A stretch of DNA of 14,260 nucleotides, taken from Hymenopellis radicata. Taxonomy: Eukaryota; Basidiomycota; Agaricomycetes; Agaricales; Physalacriaceae. A model generated the notes under the pieces. That model worked only from the letters and a program-made list of their open reading frames with translations, made no database searches and was not told where the DNA came from. Within the stretch, counting starts at the first letter, position 1. Each line of letters opens with the position of its first letter. Shown piece after piece: positions 1-8,189 of the stretch. The stretch covers positions 1-14,260 of the forward strand of contig JADNRX010001113.1 of the NCBI GenBank assembly GCA_015501595.1, in the 5' to 3' direction. A program made the translations under genes and the position numbers.

Positions 1-61
1 ATTCAAAGTCTCGGCACGAGATTGGACCATCGGAGAGGATGTGTCTTCGAGTTGGTGCACT

Positions 62-139
62 GTCAACGTGTCGATTGCTCCCATCAACGACGTATCTGCG
101 TGCAGATGACAGGGTCCGCCTGCGTATTAACCACTAGTC
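62..139 (+). repeat. Direct repeat copy 1 (pairs with 2940-3014)
   Basis: The two segments share a nearly exact core, including a run of more than 25 bases around CATCAACGACGTATCTGCGT, followed by a diverged stretch and then ATTAACCACT. Copy 2 lies about 190-265 bp upstream of the GOT1 start. Copy 1 lies far upstream of a GOT1 5' relic, so both belong to the same duplicated block. Confidence 0.8.
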
Positions 140-1804
140 TCGAACCAGTTACCAGCCGCTCGAGGAATTCGATGGGAACGCGTCTTCATTTTCTACTCGA
201 CGCGTTCATCATCGCCAGACTCGAGCCTCCATCCCTCCGTAAAATTTCGTCCGTCTCTCGTCGTCCTCCAATTATGAGCCTCAATCCGCTTTCGAGCTTA
301 TCTTACACTCCTACTCGTACCTCGCAGACTCAGCTTACAACAAAAGTTGAATTTATTGCCAGCGCCAGTGAGCATCATGGAGTTTGTGACTCAATGTGAG
401 CCCGCCGCCCAAGCCCACTTTGTTCGTAAATGGTGAGCTGCCCATTCATTTCTCCTTCGTCTGCCTGGAAATGGTATATGCATGTATTATGCGTATATCA
501 ATCAGACTACCCGCGTTTCAACTGTGTTGTGGAGGACTAAGTACTCGCGTTGGAACGTTCTCCTCCGTCCAGCCACAATTATAATGCGACGCGATAGAGC
601 TCCCAAGTGTAATACAGCTCTATATCTCAATTACGTGTTTCGTTTCTTTGCCACCCAGAAGAATAATGTGGCCCAGCGCCGCGCTATGGAACGCGTCCCC
701 ATTCTCTTTACCACCATGCCTCCCATTCAAAAACCGGCTTTCACGCGTCCTCGAATGCGCGCCCATCCGAGACAACACGCTCTCCTCGCCAGGCCTGCTA
801 TCATCATTGGAAAGAAGGCGTTCTGTTCTGAGCTGACATTCGTCGCACTTTCTCGATGGAGGCTATAACGGATCTTATGTTGGTTCAGAGTCCGGATTAT
901 GCTAGGGTGAAGAACTTGGGAATAGACCGCTCAAGGGTATCGAAAATAGAATCTTTGATATCGACGTCAAAAAGTTTTTAGCGAGGATGATCATCATCGC
1001 CCAAAAGGGAAACCACGCCTACGCACGCTCCTCAACGCCGCAACTCATTTCTAGGCACTCCTTTGTATCTCCAGACTGCGGGATACTTGCTACCGACCTT
1101 TGGGAGGCTGGGATGGCAAAATGGTGCAGCCAACTGGAACGTTAGTAGGCGGTTCCCAACTGCTGCACCTTTTCGGTTCGCGCACGTCTTCGTCAACTCC
1201 GAAGGTCACGTGAATTTGGTCGAATTGCTTATTTTATTTCTCTATTGCTGCATACTTGCGCCACGATGGCCAAAGTCAGAGATATTCTTCATTATAGATA
1301 TTGTGAGGATTCTGTGTGCTCAGAAATTTTTATTTGGGACTGAGTCAAGAGATTGAGCCCATTTCGTTGTTCCTCCCTACGATAGTTTATGAGGTTGCCA
1401 GTAAACAACAGTAAATAGGTGCGGACGTTTTCGTCTATTCACCGATCAGATCCCCCTTTGAGACCGCTACAGGAGACTTTTCGCGTCGTACATAAATCAA
1501 TCTGACAATCCATCCTTGATCCAATGCCATGCCGTGGGCATCCCACAGTTCTATTTTACCTCAATCACGAGTGTGCAAAACGGGGATCGGGAACATGGGA
1601 ACAGGCGCGTCGCGTGAGCCAGTGACAAGCCGCAGTTTCGTGCATTTTAGGGTGTAAAGGGCTTGATGGACCCCTCGACTTGTAAGGAAATGCATACAAA
1701 TACAGATTGTTGTGTTCTACTGTGTCAAAGCATGTGGAAGAGTGCCACCGCAATAATCCGTCGCTGGTCTTTGATCGTGTGGCTGTGCAATTCGTCCGCG
1801 CTTG

Positions 1805-1955
1805 GACCTTCCGTTTTCGGTCACACTAGTCTTTCCTTCCATCCCCCTTCCAGCGCGTTTACAAACAACATATGGCTTCACAATGTGCGTGGCAATGTGC
1901 TCGCCATTCGATATCTCTCTGACACTGGGACATAAAGAAATTGGCGTGGCCTAGA
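1805..1955 (+). pseudogene. GOT1 5' relic (upstream region, start codon, intron 1)
   Basis: This segment matches 3148-3300 with scattered differences. It holds the sequence just upstream of GOT1, the start codon (ATATGG instead of ACATGTGG context), a shortened exon 1 and most of intron 1 with the shared string GTGCGTGGCAATGTGCTCGC. The last part corresponds to the first bases of GOT1 exon 2 (IGVA coding region), after which the match stops at a TAG. Part of exon 1 is deleted and nothing of exons 3-5 follows, so it cannot encode GOT1. Intron retention shows a DNA-level copy, not a retrocopy. It sits only about 55 bp before the RRM gene start, so it may now serve as promoter or 5' UTR of that gene. 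Confidence 0.85.
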
Positions 1956-2010
1956 TGACCTCGATCACGTTTTTCTCTTTACCAAAAAAAGTCCCTTCCG
2001 TGGAACCAGC

Positions 2011-2787
2011 ATGTTCTCCCTCTTCGCCCGCCGTCTGCCCCGCACCACACTCTCCGCTATTCATTTATGCGCGCGCGGTGTAGCATCAGACACTAACGCT
2101 GTCTTCGTTCGCCTCGATCAGAAGATTGACGACAAAATCTCGCACCAAGCCCTCAAAGAGGGCCTGGCTGCCAACTTTGGTCCCGTCGAGCGCCTCTGGC
2201 TGGCCATGCCCACTGGCAAGACTTGCGTTGTCACCTTCCAGGAGCACGCCGACGCTCAGAGGCTCATGGACAAGGGGACACTCGAGATCCCTCCAGCAAT
2301 GCTGTCCGCCCAGGACTTTGCCAGGCCTCTCAAATCCACCCCCAGAATGCAGAAGTATAGTCGGGCGCTAGACAACACCGCTAGATGCCAGCAACTTCTC
2401 GTGCATAATGTTCCTTCAGAAGATGGTATCACAGCAGCCGACGTCGCCAAGGTGTTTGGCCAATTCGGCAAGGTCAACGTTAGACAGCGTATGTTGCTTT
2501 CCCCTTCCATACTTTCGTGTTTCCTTCCGGCTTAGGAGACTCTTAGCCACTTACCGCGGATACCCTCGCCCTTTTGCCTTCCTCTACTTCGAAACTCAGG
2601 AAGCTGCCGACAAGGCTCTGGAGACAGTTCGGTCCGAGGAGGGATCATCCTTGAGGGTGCCAGACTGCATGCAACTTACTCCATCCAGGAGGAGCGCCCC
2701 GGCGGACAGTACCCTGGTATGTTTCTTCTTCGATACTCTTTCCTTCGCGTCGCTAATCTTACTCCAGTGATCACTGCCGACTCTTAA
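2011..2787 (+). CDS. Two-RRM RNA-binding protein, probably mitochondrial (frameshifted in this sequence)
   Basis: Proposed exons are 2011-2488, 2547-2716 and 2768-2787. The N-terminus (MFSLFARRLPRTTL, then further R and A residues, no acidic residue before about residue 28) looks like a mitochondrial presequence. RRM1 covers about residues 30-105 (start NAVFVRL). RRM2 starts near residue 131 with an RNP2-like LLVHNVP and has an RNP1-like RPFAFLYF after intron 1. It should bind RNA; the target is unknown. Intron 1 has two acceptors, at 2535 and 2546, and only the second keeps frame. Near 2641-2644 the frame breaks: the conserved end of RRM2 (EGARLHATYS) continues in another frame, which then splices neatly through 2717-2767 to a TAA. 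The exons total 668 nt, one short of a multiple of three. With one extra base the protein would be about 222 aa. Sequencing error and true pseudogenisation are both possible. Confidence 0.75.
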
Positions 2788-3204
2788 ATTGGTTTTTTTA
2801 TCTATACGAGTAATACACTTTTAATGAATACGTTCGTTCCCCCACTCCGAGTTTCCGCAATTCCCTCTGCAAGACTCGCAGTTTCATAATCACTTCCTAC
2901 TGCCAGTCTTGACAATATCGAGCGAGGATATCCGTGAACTGTCAAGGTGTCAATTGCTCCCATCAACGACGTATCTGCGTGCAGTATAGTACGCCTTCAT
3001 ATTAACCACTTGTCGGTAGAGGTACTACAGTAGCGTACGTTTGGCATTTGGACTGATACTAGCCTTGAATCTTGAATATTATTCGATACCCCGATCCCAT
3101 CCAAAATTAGATACGGCTGACGAGTTGAACACGACCTCTCACCTTCCGCTTTCGGTCAGACTCGTCTTGCCTTCCATCCACCTTTCAGCGCGTTTGCAGG
3201 CAAC
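2788..3204. promoter_or_regulatory. Intergenic region between RRM gene and GOT1
   Basis: The RRM stop is followed by a T-rich stretch and a GTAATACACTTTT string that may be part of its 3' end. Repeat copy 2 occupies 2940-3014. The remaining 190 bp should hold the GOT1 promoter and 5' UTR; no clear TATA box is seen. From about 3148 the sequence is shared with the 1805-1955 relic. Confidence 0.4.
2940..3014 (+). repeat. Direct repeat copy 2 (pairs with 62-139)
   Basis: This is the second copy of the repeat described at 62-139, in the same orientation. Here only about 135 bp separate it from the second shared block (3148-3300), against about 1.67 kb in the left copy. Confidence 0.8.
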
Positions 3205-3819
3205 ATGTGGCTTTCTGATGGACAAAGTGCGTGGCAATGTGCTCGCCATTCGATTATCTCTCTGACACTGCGACATACAGAAATCGGCGTGGCCCTAACG
3301 ACATTCGGCGGGCTGTTCATGCTGCTGGGCGTTATGCTGTTCTTCGACGGGGCTTTGCTCGCTTTGGGAAACGTGCGCGGCCCGCGACTGCTCCATTATT
3401 TCAACGCCTAATTGTTGTAGATCCTCTTCGTCTCTGGGCTCACGCTCATCATCGGCCCGCAGAAAACGTTCTACTTTTTCGCCCGCAAGCAGAAAATACG
3501 TGGCACGATCTGCTTCATTGGGGGCATAATCCTCGTCTTTATGAAATGGCCGTTCATCGGAGTCGTCGTCGAGACGTTTGGGTTCTTAAATCTATTCGGG
3601 TGCGCTTACTATTGTGGGATTGGCACTCGCTCATGTCCGCCTAGCGATTTCTTCCCCGTCATTGTCACCTTTATGCGCCAGCTGCCGTTTGTGGGCACTG
3701 CGCTATCACTACCCTATGTCAGAGATGTACGTCTGCGCCATCATTCTTCTTCCAAATACATGCTTAATTCCGCACAGGTTGTAGACCGTGTTGCAGGTTC
3801 TAGGACGTCCGCTGTATGA
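3205..3819 (+). CDS. GOT1: Got1/Sft2-family vesicle transport protein GOT1
   Basis: Exons 3205-3226, 3281-3372, 3421-3599, 3645-3726 and 3778-3819 join in perfect phase to give 138 aa, the same length as yeast Got1. The start WLSDGQKIG, the glycine-rich first membrane segment (LTTFGGLFMLLGVMLFFD), the loop GPQKTFYFFARKQKIRGT and the last hydrophobic block (MKWPFIGVVVETFGF) are typical of the family. Four membrane segments are visible, at about residues 10-29, 32-50, 66-79 and 82-97. The C-terminal region about residues 99-120 is also hydrophobic. Known role: an ER/Golgi membrane protein helping vesicle transport and fusion in the secretory pathway. All four introns are 45-54 nt. The gene points toward the FHS transporter, and a decayed second copy of its 3' half lies between the two. 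Confidence 0.95.
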
Positions 3820-3889
3820 AGCTCATCATTTCCCTAATAATACACAAAAAACCAAATCTCATCACAAAGCGTGTCTCGTAAATCTCCCC

Positions 3890-3922
3890 TTCGTTTGAGG
3901 ACGATCGCGCCCGTGGCGTGGG
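3890..3922 (-). pseudogene. Relic of the FHS transporter C-terminal coding end
   Basis: Downstream of intact GOT1, the shared string GTGTCTCGTAAATCTC is followed by TTTGAGGACGA-CGCGCC, which matches 4852-4870, the last exon of the transporter on the minus strand. About 55 bp holding the transporter stop codon are missing here. This shows that the ancestral neighbour of this GOT1 copy was the same convergent transporter gene. Confidence 0.7.
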
Positions 3923-3994
3923 CTTCATGGATGTTTTGCCTTCGGAATGTTGTGTCTTCTTGCTAGTGTTCGCATTTCATGTCGAACGCCATAG

Positions 3995-4225
3995 TTATGC
4001 TTTTGATCTTGCCGTTGGTTTTCTGCTACTGCATATCCAATCCTGTCGAGATATCCATCTGTTGCCTGTCGTGTCTTTACGCTCTTCAGCTGCTTGTATA
4101 GGCTCCTGTGTTGCCTCGGATAATTTGAGGCCGGAGATATGTGCCATTGCTGTCTCCGCTGCTGGTAATTCCTCCAGTTGGTCTCCTTCGCGGCTCTGTC
4201 GGATTGCAGCAGTCGGCTTGGTCAT
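3995..4225 (-). other. Unidentified 76-codon open frame in the rearranged block
   Basis: The frame starts MTKPTAAIRQSREGD and is hydrophilic, with several acidic-rich stretches (EELPAAETA, AAEERKD). I recognise no domain. No splice sites clearly extend it, and it lies between two transporter relics, so it may be chance or a piece of a foreign gene brought in by the rearrangement. Confidence 0.2.
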
Positions 4226-4233
4226 TTGCCCCT

Positions 4234-4355
4234 ACCGTTCCGAGGCGTGCACCTCTTTCTGGATACTTGGTAATGTTGATTTACGCCGTGTGAGTCTAAA
4301 GCCAAACCTCTTATCGCGTCTACTGACAATGCGCTTCAGAGGCCTGGTGGCCACC
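4234..4355 (+). pseudogene. Inverted fragment of the FHS transporter with its last intron
   Basis: Read on the plus strand, this matches the minus-strand transporter from the end of exon 12 (CTCTTTCTGGATACTTGG, coding LSGYLAM) through the whole last intron (here 4290-4339, donor GTGAGT, branch-like TACTGAC, acceptor TTCAG) into the first codons of exon 13 (AGGCCTGGT). It is inverted relative to the intact gene and truncated at both ends. The intron proves copying at the DNA level. The branch site differs by one base from the TACTAAC of the intact gene. Confidence 0.9.
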
Positions 4356-4538
4356 AAGGACGACGAATGGAGAATAAAGCTCACCCAGCAAAATGCGCCA
4401 CATGCGAACTGAAATGCAGCATAGAAAATTTACTTGGGAAAGCACAGGTGAACAGTGACAAGAACTCTCGTATGGGCTGAGACTGGGGTGCCGCGTGCGG
4501 AGCGGCGAAACCAGTAACCAACGGGAGAAGTGAGTGCT

Positions 4539-4556
4539 CAGCGCGCAGCGCGCAGC
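4539..4556 (+). repeat. Short tandem CAGCGCG repeat at a duplication boundary
   Basis: The unit CAGCGCG occurs about two and a half times immediately before the GOT1 3' relic begins. It marks the breakpoint between unrelated sequence and the duplicated block. Confidence 0.6.
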
Positions 4557-4797
4557 CTAGCGATTTCTTCCTCGTCATTGTTACCTTTATGCGCTGATCG
4601 GCACTGCTGAGCCCTATGTCCTATGTCAGAGATGTACGTCTGCGTCAGTCTTCCCCCAAATTTATGCTTAAATTGATATCTCGCAAACCGCGTTGCAGGC
4701 TCTAGGACATCCGTCGTATGAGGCTCATCATTTTCCTAATAATACACAAAAAACCAAACCTCATCGATGCATCACAAAGCGTGTCTCGTAAATCTCT
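4555..4797 (+). pseudogene. GOT1 3' relic (exon 4 to 3' UTR)
   Basis: This segment matches 3640-3888: the acceptor end of intron 3 (CCTAG), exon 4, intron 4, the last exon and the 3' flank up to the shared string CACAAAGCGTGTCTCGTAAATC. Exon 4 has a deletion that replaces ATGCGCCAGCTGCC with ATGCGCTGATCGG, creating a stop, plus a small duplication (CCTATGT twice). Exons 1-3 are absent. It is a dead copy. It lies directly against the 3' end of the intact FHS transporter, and its former stop (4719-4721) is only about 80 bp from the transporter stop. Confidence 0.9.
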
Positions 4798-4802
4798 CGC
4801 CA

Positions 4803-6851
4803 TCAAGCTACGTCAATGATCTCTGTACTCGGTTTTTCCTTCACATCCTCATTTGAGGACGAGCGCGCCTTTGGGGTAGGCAGCCACATTGACGATGCGA
4901 CTGCGCGTCTCTGTGCCAACTCGTCTACGTTGCGGAATCGGAAGCCATCCTTGGTGGTCTGGTCGATGACCAGGCCTCTGAAGCGCATTGTTAGTAGACG
5001 CAATTAACGATGGGCTTCGTACTCACACGGCGTAAATCAACATTGCCAAGTATCCAGAAAGAGGTACGAGGTATGAACGACGGGTGTATGCTCTGTCGGC
5101 CAAACCGCCCTGAGCGGGTGGGTACCAGGCGCCGCCTCCGACACCCATGACAATGAGACCCGATCCTTTCTTTGTGTGTCTGCCGAGGTTTTTTGTGCCC
5201 AAGGTGAAGATACACTATGAGCGAGAAATGTAAGTGATTTAGACGCGCGGAGAAAACAGGTATACGCACGGGATAGCAGATGGATTCGAAGAAGAATAGC
5301 GCATACAGACAACCAACACCGCTCCATCCTTTGAGTTCGACGACCAGTAGGCAGAATAGGCTGCAGCAGAACGCATATAGCGAGAGCACCAAAGCGGGAT
5401 CGATGAAGTTCAAAATGACTACGCCGACGAAGCTGGAATGAAAAGGTCAGATTAAGAAAGGCCTTCGGGCAGAAAAACTTACCGTCCAACAGTGAAGGTG
5501 ATCTGGCAATACGAGAACATGTTACTGGCTTTGGGATGGTCGATACCGATGCCTTGGTCGACGAGGAAATTAACGACGAAAGAGGCTACTCCGACTTGCG
5601 CACCACTATACCAGAGTCAGAACAGCCACTTGGTATGACTGGAGAAGAAGACTCACACATAAGTGGTCTGCGCCACAAAGCCGAAGATACAGCGGTATTG
5701 CTTCCAGAACGACTCTTGATCATTCTTAATCCCAACATCATGGATCTCTTCAGCAAGGGCCTCTTCCGTAATTTCAGGCAACTGGCAGAAGCTACCAATA
5801 ACCCCATCAGCACAAGTTCAATAGGCTAAACGGCATGTTGAACATACTAGAACAAGATGTTGAGGACCACCCGAGGCCGGCTACAGCCAAATAGACCCTA
5901 CATCACAGGATCAGAAAGGTGAGGGCAAGCGGGAGACCCGAACAAACCATTGCACCGTGTCCAGCTTGGTGGCGTTCTCGCCTGTGAAAAACCATCTCGA
6001 AGCGATCAGCGGGCCTGTGAACGAGGCGACGCCCTGGAAGGCTTGGCTAAAGTTTAGGCGTGCGGCAGCATACTTTGGTGTGCCCAGGACGGCGATGTAG
6101 GAGTTGGCTGCTACTTCCAAGCAGGCGAGACCGCAACCTGTGAGCGCGGCCATCAATCAGTGGACGGACCATAACGAGGTATGGAAGCTGACTGACCGAT
6201 GACGAACGTACATCCCACGAAGCCGCCGTATTTCTGGTACTTTGCGGATGGCCAGAAGAAAATCGCACCTGACAGCGATGAGAAACGGTGCCTTTATTCG
6301 GATGGTGAGCCGCCACGCCTCTCACCGAGACTGTAGAGCGTCAAGCCCAGATGGATACCGGCTTTGTAGCCCTTCTTTCTCATCTGCGGCGTGTGCTCAG
6401 GAAAGGTGGGTGATAATGAAACCCCGAAACTACTCACGAAGATGCTGGCGAATGGCGCAAAGACGAGATAGGCGCCAAAGTAGGCCAGCTGGAGGAGGGT
6501 ACTCTGCGTTTTCGTGATGCCGAATATGGTTTGGAAGTGGGCGTTAAGGACGTCGAGGAGCTAAGCGATGGTTAACCGGCGTTAAGGGAAGCGAGAATGG
6601 GAGGGACACTTGCCCCATATGCGAATCCCCCTTGCGACAACGAAATACAGGTGAGTTGCAAGTTCCGATCGGTGTGGCGCAGTCCGAAAGGGGAGGCTTA
6701 CAGGTGAAGAAGAGCGACGTGACGAGCGCAAAGGCGAATGCCCATCGGCCACTTGACAGCTGGGATCCTGCCACATACGTCAACGACAATCCCTGTCTCA
6801 CGCCAAGAGAAAAAGAAAAAAAGTACCTGTAGTTCCTTGGAGCGGCGCCAT
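4803..6851 (-). CDS. FHS-family (L-fucose permease-like) MFS sugar transporter, frameshifted in exon 8
   Basis: Exons from the start: 6851-6827, 6767-6702, 6630-6614, 6560-6438, 6383-6326, 6268-6197, 6137-5948, 5897-5848, 5791-5657, 5605-5483, 5432-5270, 5214-5027, 4977-4803. All phases agree except exon 8, which is one base short; with that base the protein would be 461 aa. Family signatures include WAFAFALVTSLFF and WGFAYGLLDVLNAHFQ in the first membrane segments, GCGLACLEVAANSYIAVLG, and LNFSQAFQGVASFTGPLIA, typical of fucose/glucose/galactose:proton symporters of the plasma membrane. The substrate cannot be told. A C-terminal GGGAWYPP loop and hydrophilic tail are present. The start ATG is in frame with the first membrane segment and has a TATA box about 55 bp upstream. 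Exon 3 is only 17 nt and is followed by a GC-AG intron. Confidence 0.9.
6561..6613 (-). other. Non-canonical GC-AG intron (transporter intron 3)
   Basis: The exon before it ends TATGGG and the intron starts GCAAGT, matching the consensus for GC donors; the acceptor is CGCTTAG. Splicing here restores the conserved YGLLD sequence exactly. No GT donor nearby keeps that frame. Confidence 0.85.
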
Positions 6852-7210
6852 GGGTGGATGGGGTGGTGGTGTCTATCCGTAAGTGTGAAAGCAGCATCGC
6901 GCGGCTCTTTATAGCGCTTCGAATAACATCAAAATAGGCACATCGGATGTGCTTCTGCATATGATGGCAAGTTCCCCACCCCGCGTGATGGGCAGTGGGG
7001 TAGCAGGTGACCACGCGATGCCTGAGATCCGACGTGGATGCACTCCGTTGGGGATAGCGGTTGTAACGTTGTTGCTGGCGGAACAGAGGAGGGCGGAGGT
7101 GGGCGTCGGGAGGGCTTGGTTCAGGGTCATGGGAAGCGACTTTTAACCCAAAGAGGCAGGTGTTACACGTGATCGCGTGTGGATATCGATCTTTTTCTTG
7201 CTCTTCCACC
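6852..7210. promoter_or_regulatory. Shared divergent promoter region (transporter / DUF6924-like gene)
   Basis: These 359 bp separate the starts of two genes read in opposite directions. The transporter side has a TATA box. Pyrimidine-rich sequence (CTTTTTCTTGCTCTTCCACC) precedes the plus-strand start. Open frames inside this region lack family signals and are treated as chance. Confidence 0.5.
6906..6913 (-). promoter_or_regulatory. TATA box of the FHS transporter
   Basis: The minus strand reads TATAAAGA, about 55 nt before the proposed start codon at 6851, a normal spacing for a short fungal 5' UTR. It supports the chosen start. Confidence 0.6.
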
Positions 7211-8189
7211 ATGAGATCTGACTTTGCCCGGTTTCTCAGTGTGCGCGCCTTCTAGAATGATATATACTAAGCTTTACTGACATATACCAGCATACATATG
7301 ATGGTATTCGTGCGCAGAATCCGCTTGAGGGACGTCGTATGTGGCTGCTGCGGGCCGTGGACGAGTTCTGGGCTTCGAATCGTTCAAAACCGGAGGCCTC
7401 GTCGGGGTTAGAGGCCCAGGTAGTATACAATCTCCCTTTGATCTTTGTATTACCGCGTTAACCTCAACTCGACACAGGACGATCCTTCCGCAGATGACGA
7501 AGACCCAATGGATCAGGTTATCGACGACGTGGGGGCGGGCATCGTCCTGCGTACGGATTTCTCCAATGAGGACGCCTGGAATTCGTTTTTGGAGAAATTG
7601 AAAAAGGCCGAGGAGGAGCACAAGGAGAGTGTGGGGCAGCCTGTGGGGGAACGTGGGGATGATGAAAAATCCGATGCGGAAGGGGAGGAAGAAGACGGGG
7701 ACGACGGCCCGGGGCTCCTCATCAAAGTCATTGATGCGTCCCTGCCTGAGGAGCGCGCGCTGTTCGAGGGTATATCGAACCTCAGCGCCTTGCGGCTGTT
7801 CAACGACGTGGACGTGCGTCCCGCGCCGCCAATGCCTTCTGGAACGAAAAGGACGACGCCACATAGGCTTGTCGATCGTGGAGGGTGGCAGGAGGTGTAT
7901 TCGGGTATCACGATCTGGGTCTACGATGCGCAGTCCAATAGCGATCATTGCTTGAGGTTGGTCAATCCGGAAGGGGATGTTTATGGGACTGCGACGTGAG
8001 TATTTTGTGTTTGGATATGTGCTTACTTATGAGTTTTTTTTTAGAGGCGATAGCTGGCGCGCACAAGTCTCGCACGTCTACGAGCTCCAATTCAACATGA
8101 CGTTTTTGGGGATGAAGATTAATTTTGGAGGGATGGATCGGTGGGATTTTGCAGAGCGAAGCAGGAACCTGCGAGAGGTCGGTGAATAG
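7211..8189 (+). CDS. Uncharacterised protein resembling DUF6924
   Basis: Exons 7211-7240, 7291-7419, 7478-7995 and 8045-8189 join in phase to give 273 aa. The start has a strong context (CCACCATGA). Exon 1 encodes only ten residues (MRSDFARFLS). Residues about 10-53 hold a W/R-rich segment (GRRMWLLRAVDEFW). A segment beginning IVLRTDFSNEDAWNSFLEKL resembles the LRTDFSDDAAW start of DUF6924 proteins. A highly acidic insert (EKSDAEGEEEDGDDG) follows, then IKVIDASLPEE. The C-terminus GMKINFGGMDRWDFAERS resembles the N-L-S-x-A-N-M-D-F-E-E-F end of that family. The family assignment is from memory and moderate. Function is unknown; no signal peptide or membrane segment is seen, so it is probably cytosolic or nuclear. 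It is divergent from the transporter. Confidence 0.8.

Larger units (their letters stand above)
1..2010. other. Gene-poor degenerate region left of the RRM gene
   Basis: No gene can be supported in the first 2 kb apart from the repeats listed separately. Several short open frames exist (for example 377-433, ending at a possible GTGAGC donor, and short frames starting at 856 and 987), but none continues through plausible splice sites or shows a family motif. The sequence is AT-richer and more stop-rich than the genes further right. Its left end (62-139) and right end (1805-1955) match sequence found close together upstream of and within GOT1 (2940-3300). The 1.67 kb between them is therefore either inserted DNA or DNA lost from the GOT1 copy. 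I see no terminal inverted repeats or transposase. Confidence 0.5.

Noticed and set aside
377..433. ATG with a GTGAGC donor that looks like a first exon (MEFVTQCEPAAQAHFV)
   Set aside because: No downstream exon keeps its phase; the good acceptors nearby would create an immediate TGA.
22..868. Overlapping plus-strand open frames as genes
   Set aside because: Low-complexity, non-family translations, no consistent splice structure, and part of the sequence is a non-coding repeat.
2636..2650. Programmed ribosomal frameshift in the RRM gene
   Set aside because: There is no slippery heptamer, and nuclear RRM genes are not known for this; a base missing from a G run is simpler.
3838..3856. Recurrent AATACACAAAAAA string as a shared terminator or element
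   Set aside because: The copies at 3840 and 4738 are explained by the GOT1 duplication; the copy near 12542 is on the wrong strand for the neighbouring gene's 3' end.
4555..4797. GOT1 relic as a processed retrocopy
   Set aside because: It keeps intron 4 and flanking DNA and has no poly(A) tail of its own.
6544..7212. 222-codon minus-strand open frame as an N-terminal extension of the transporter
   Set aside because: It runs through intron sequence and lacks family signal; the ATG at 6851 with a 59-nt intron gives the expected short N-terminus and has a TATA box.
7274..7948. 224-codon minus-strand open frame
   Set aside because: It is the antisense shadow of the DUF6924-like exon and has no family features.
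7445..7999. Gene start at the ATG at 7445
   Set aside because: It lies inside an intron; two upstream exons in phase, beginning at 7211 in a strong start context, fit better.
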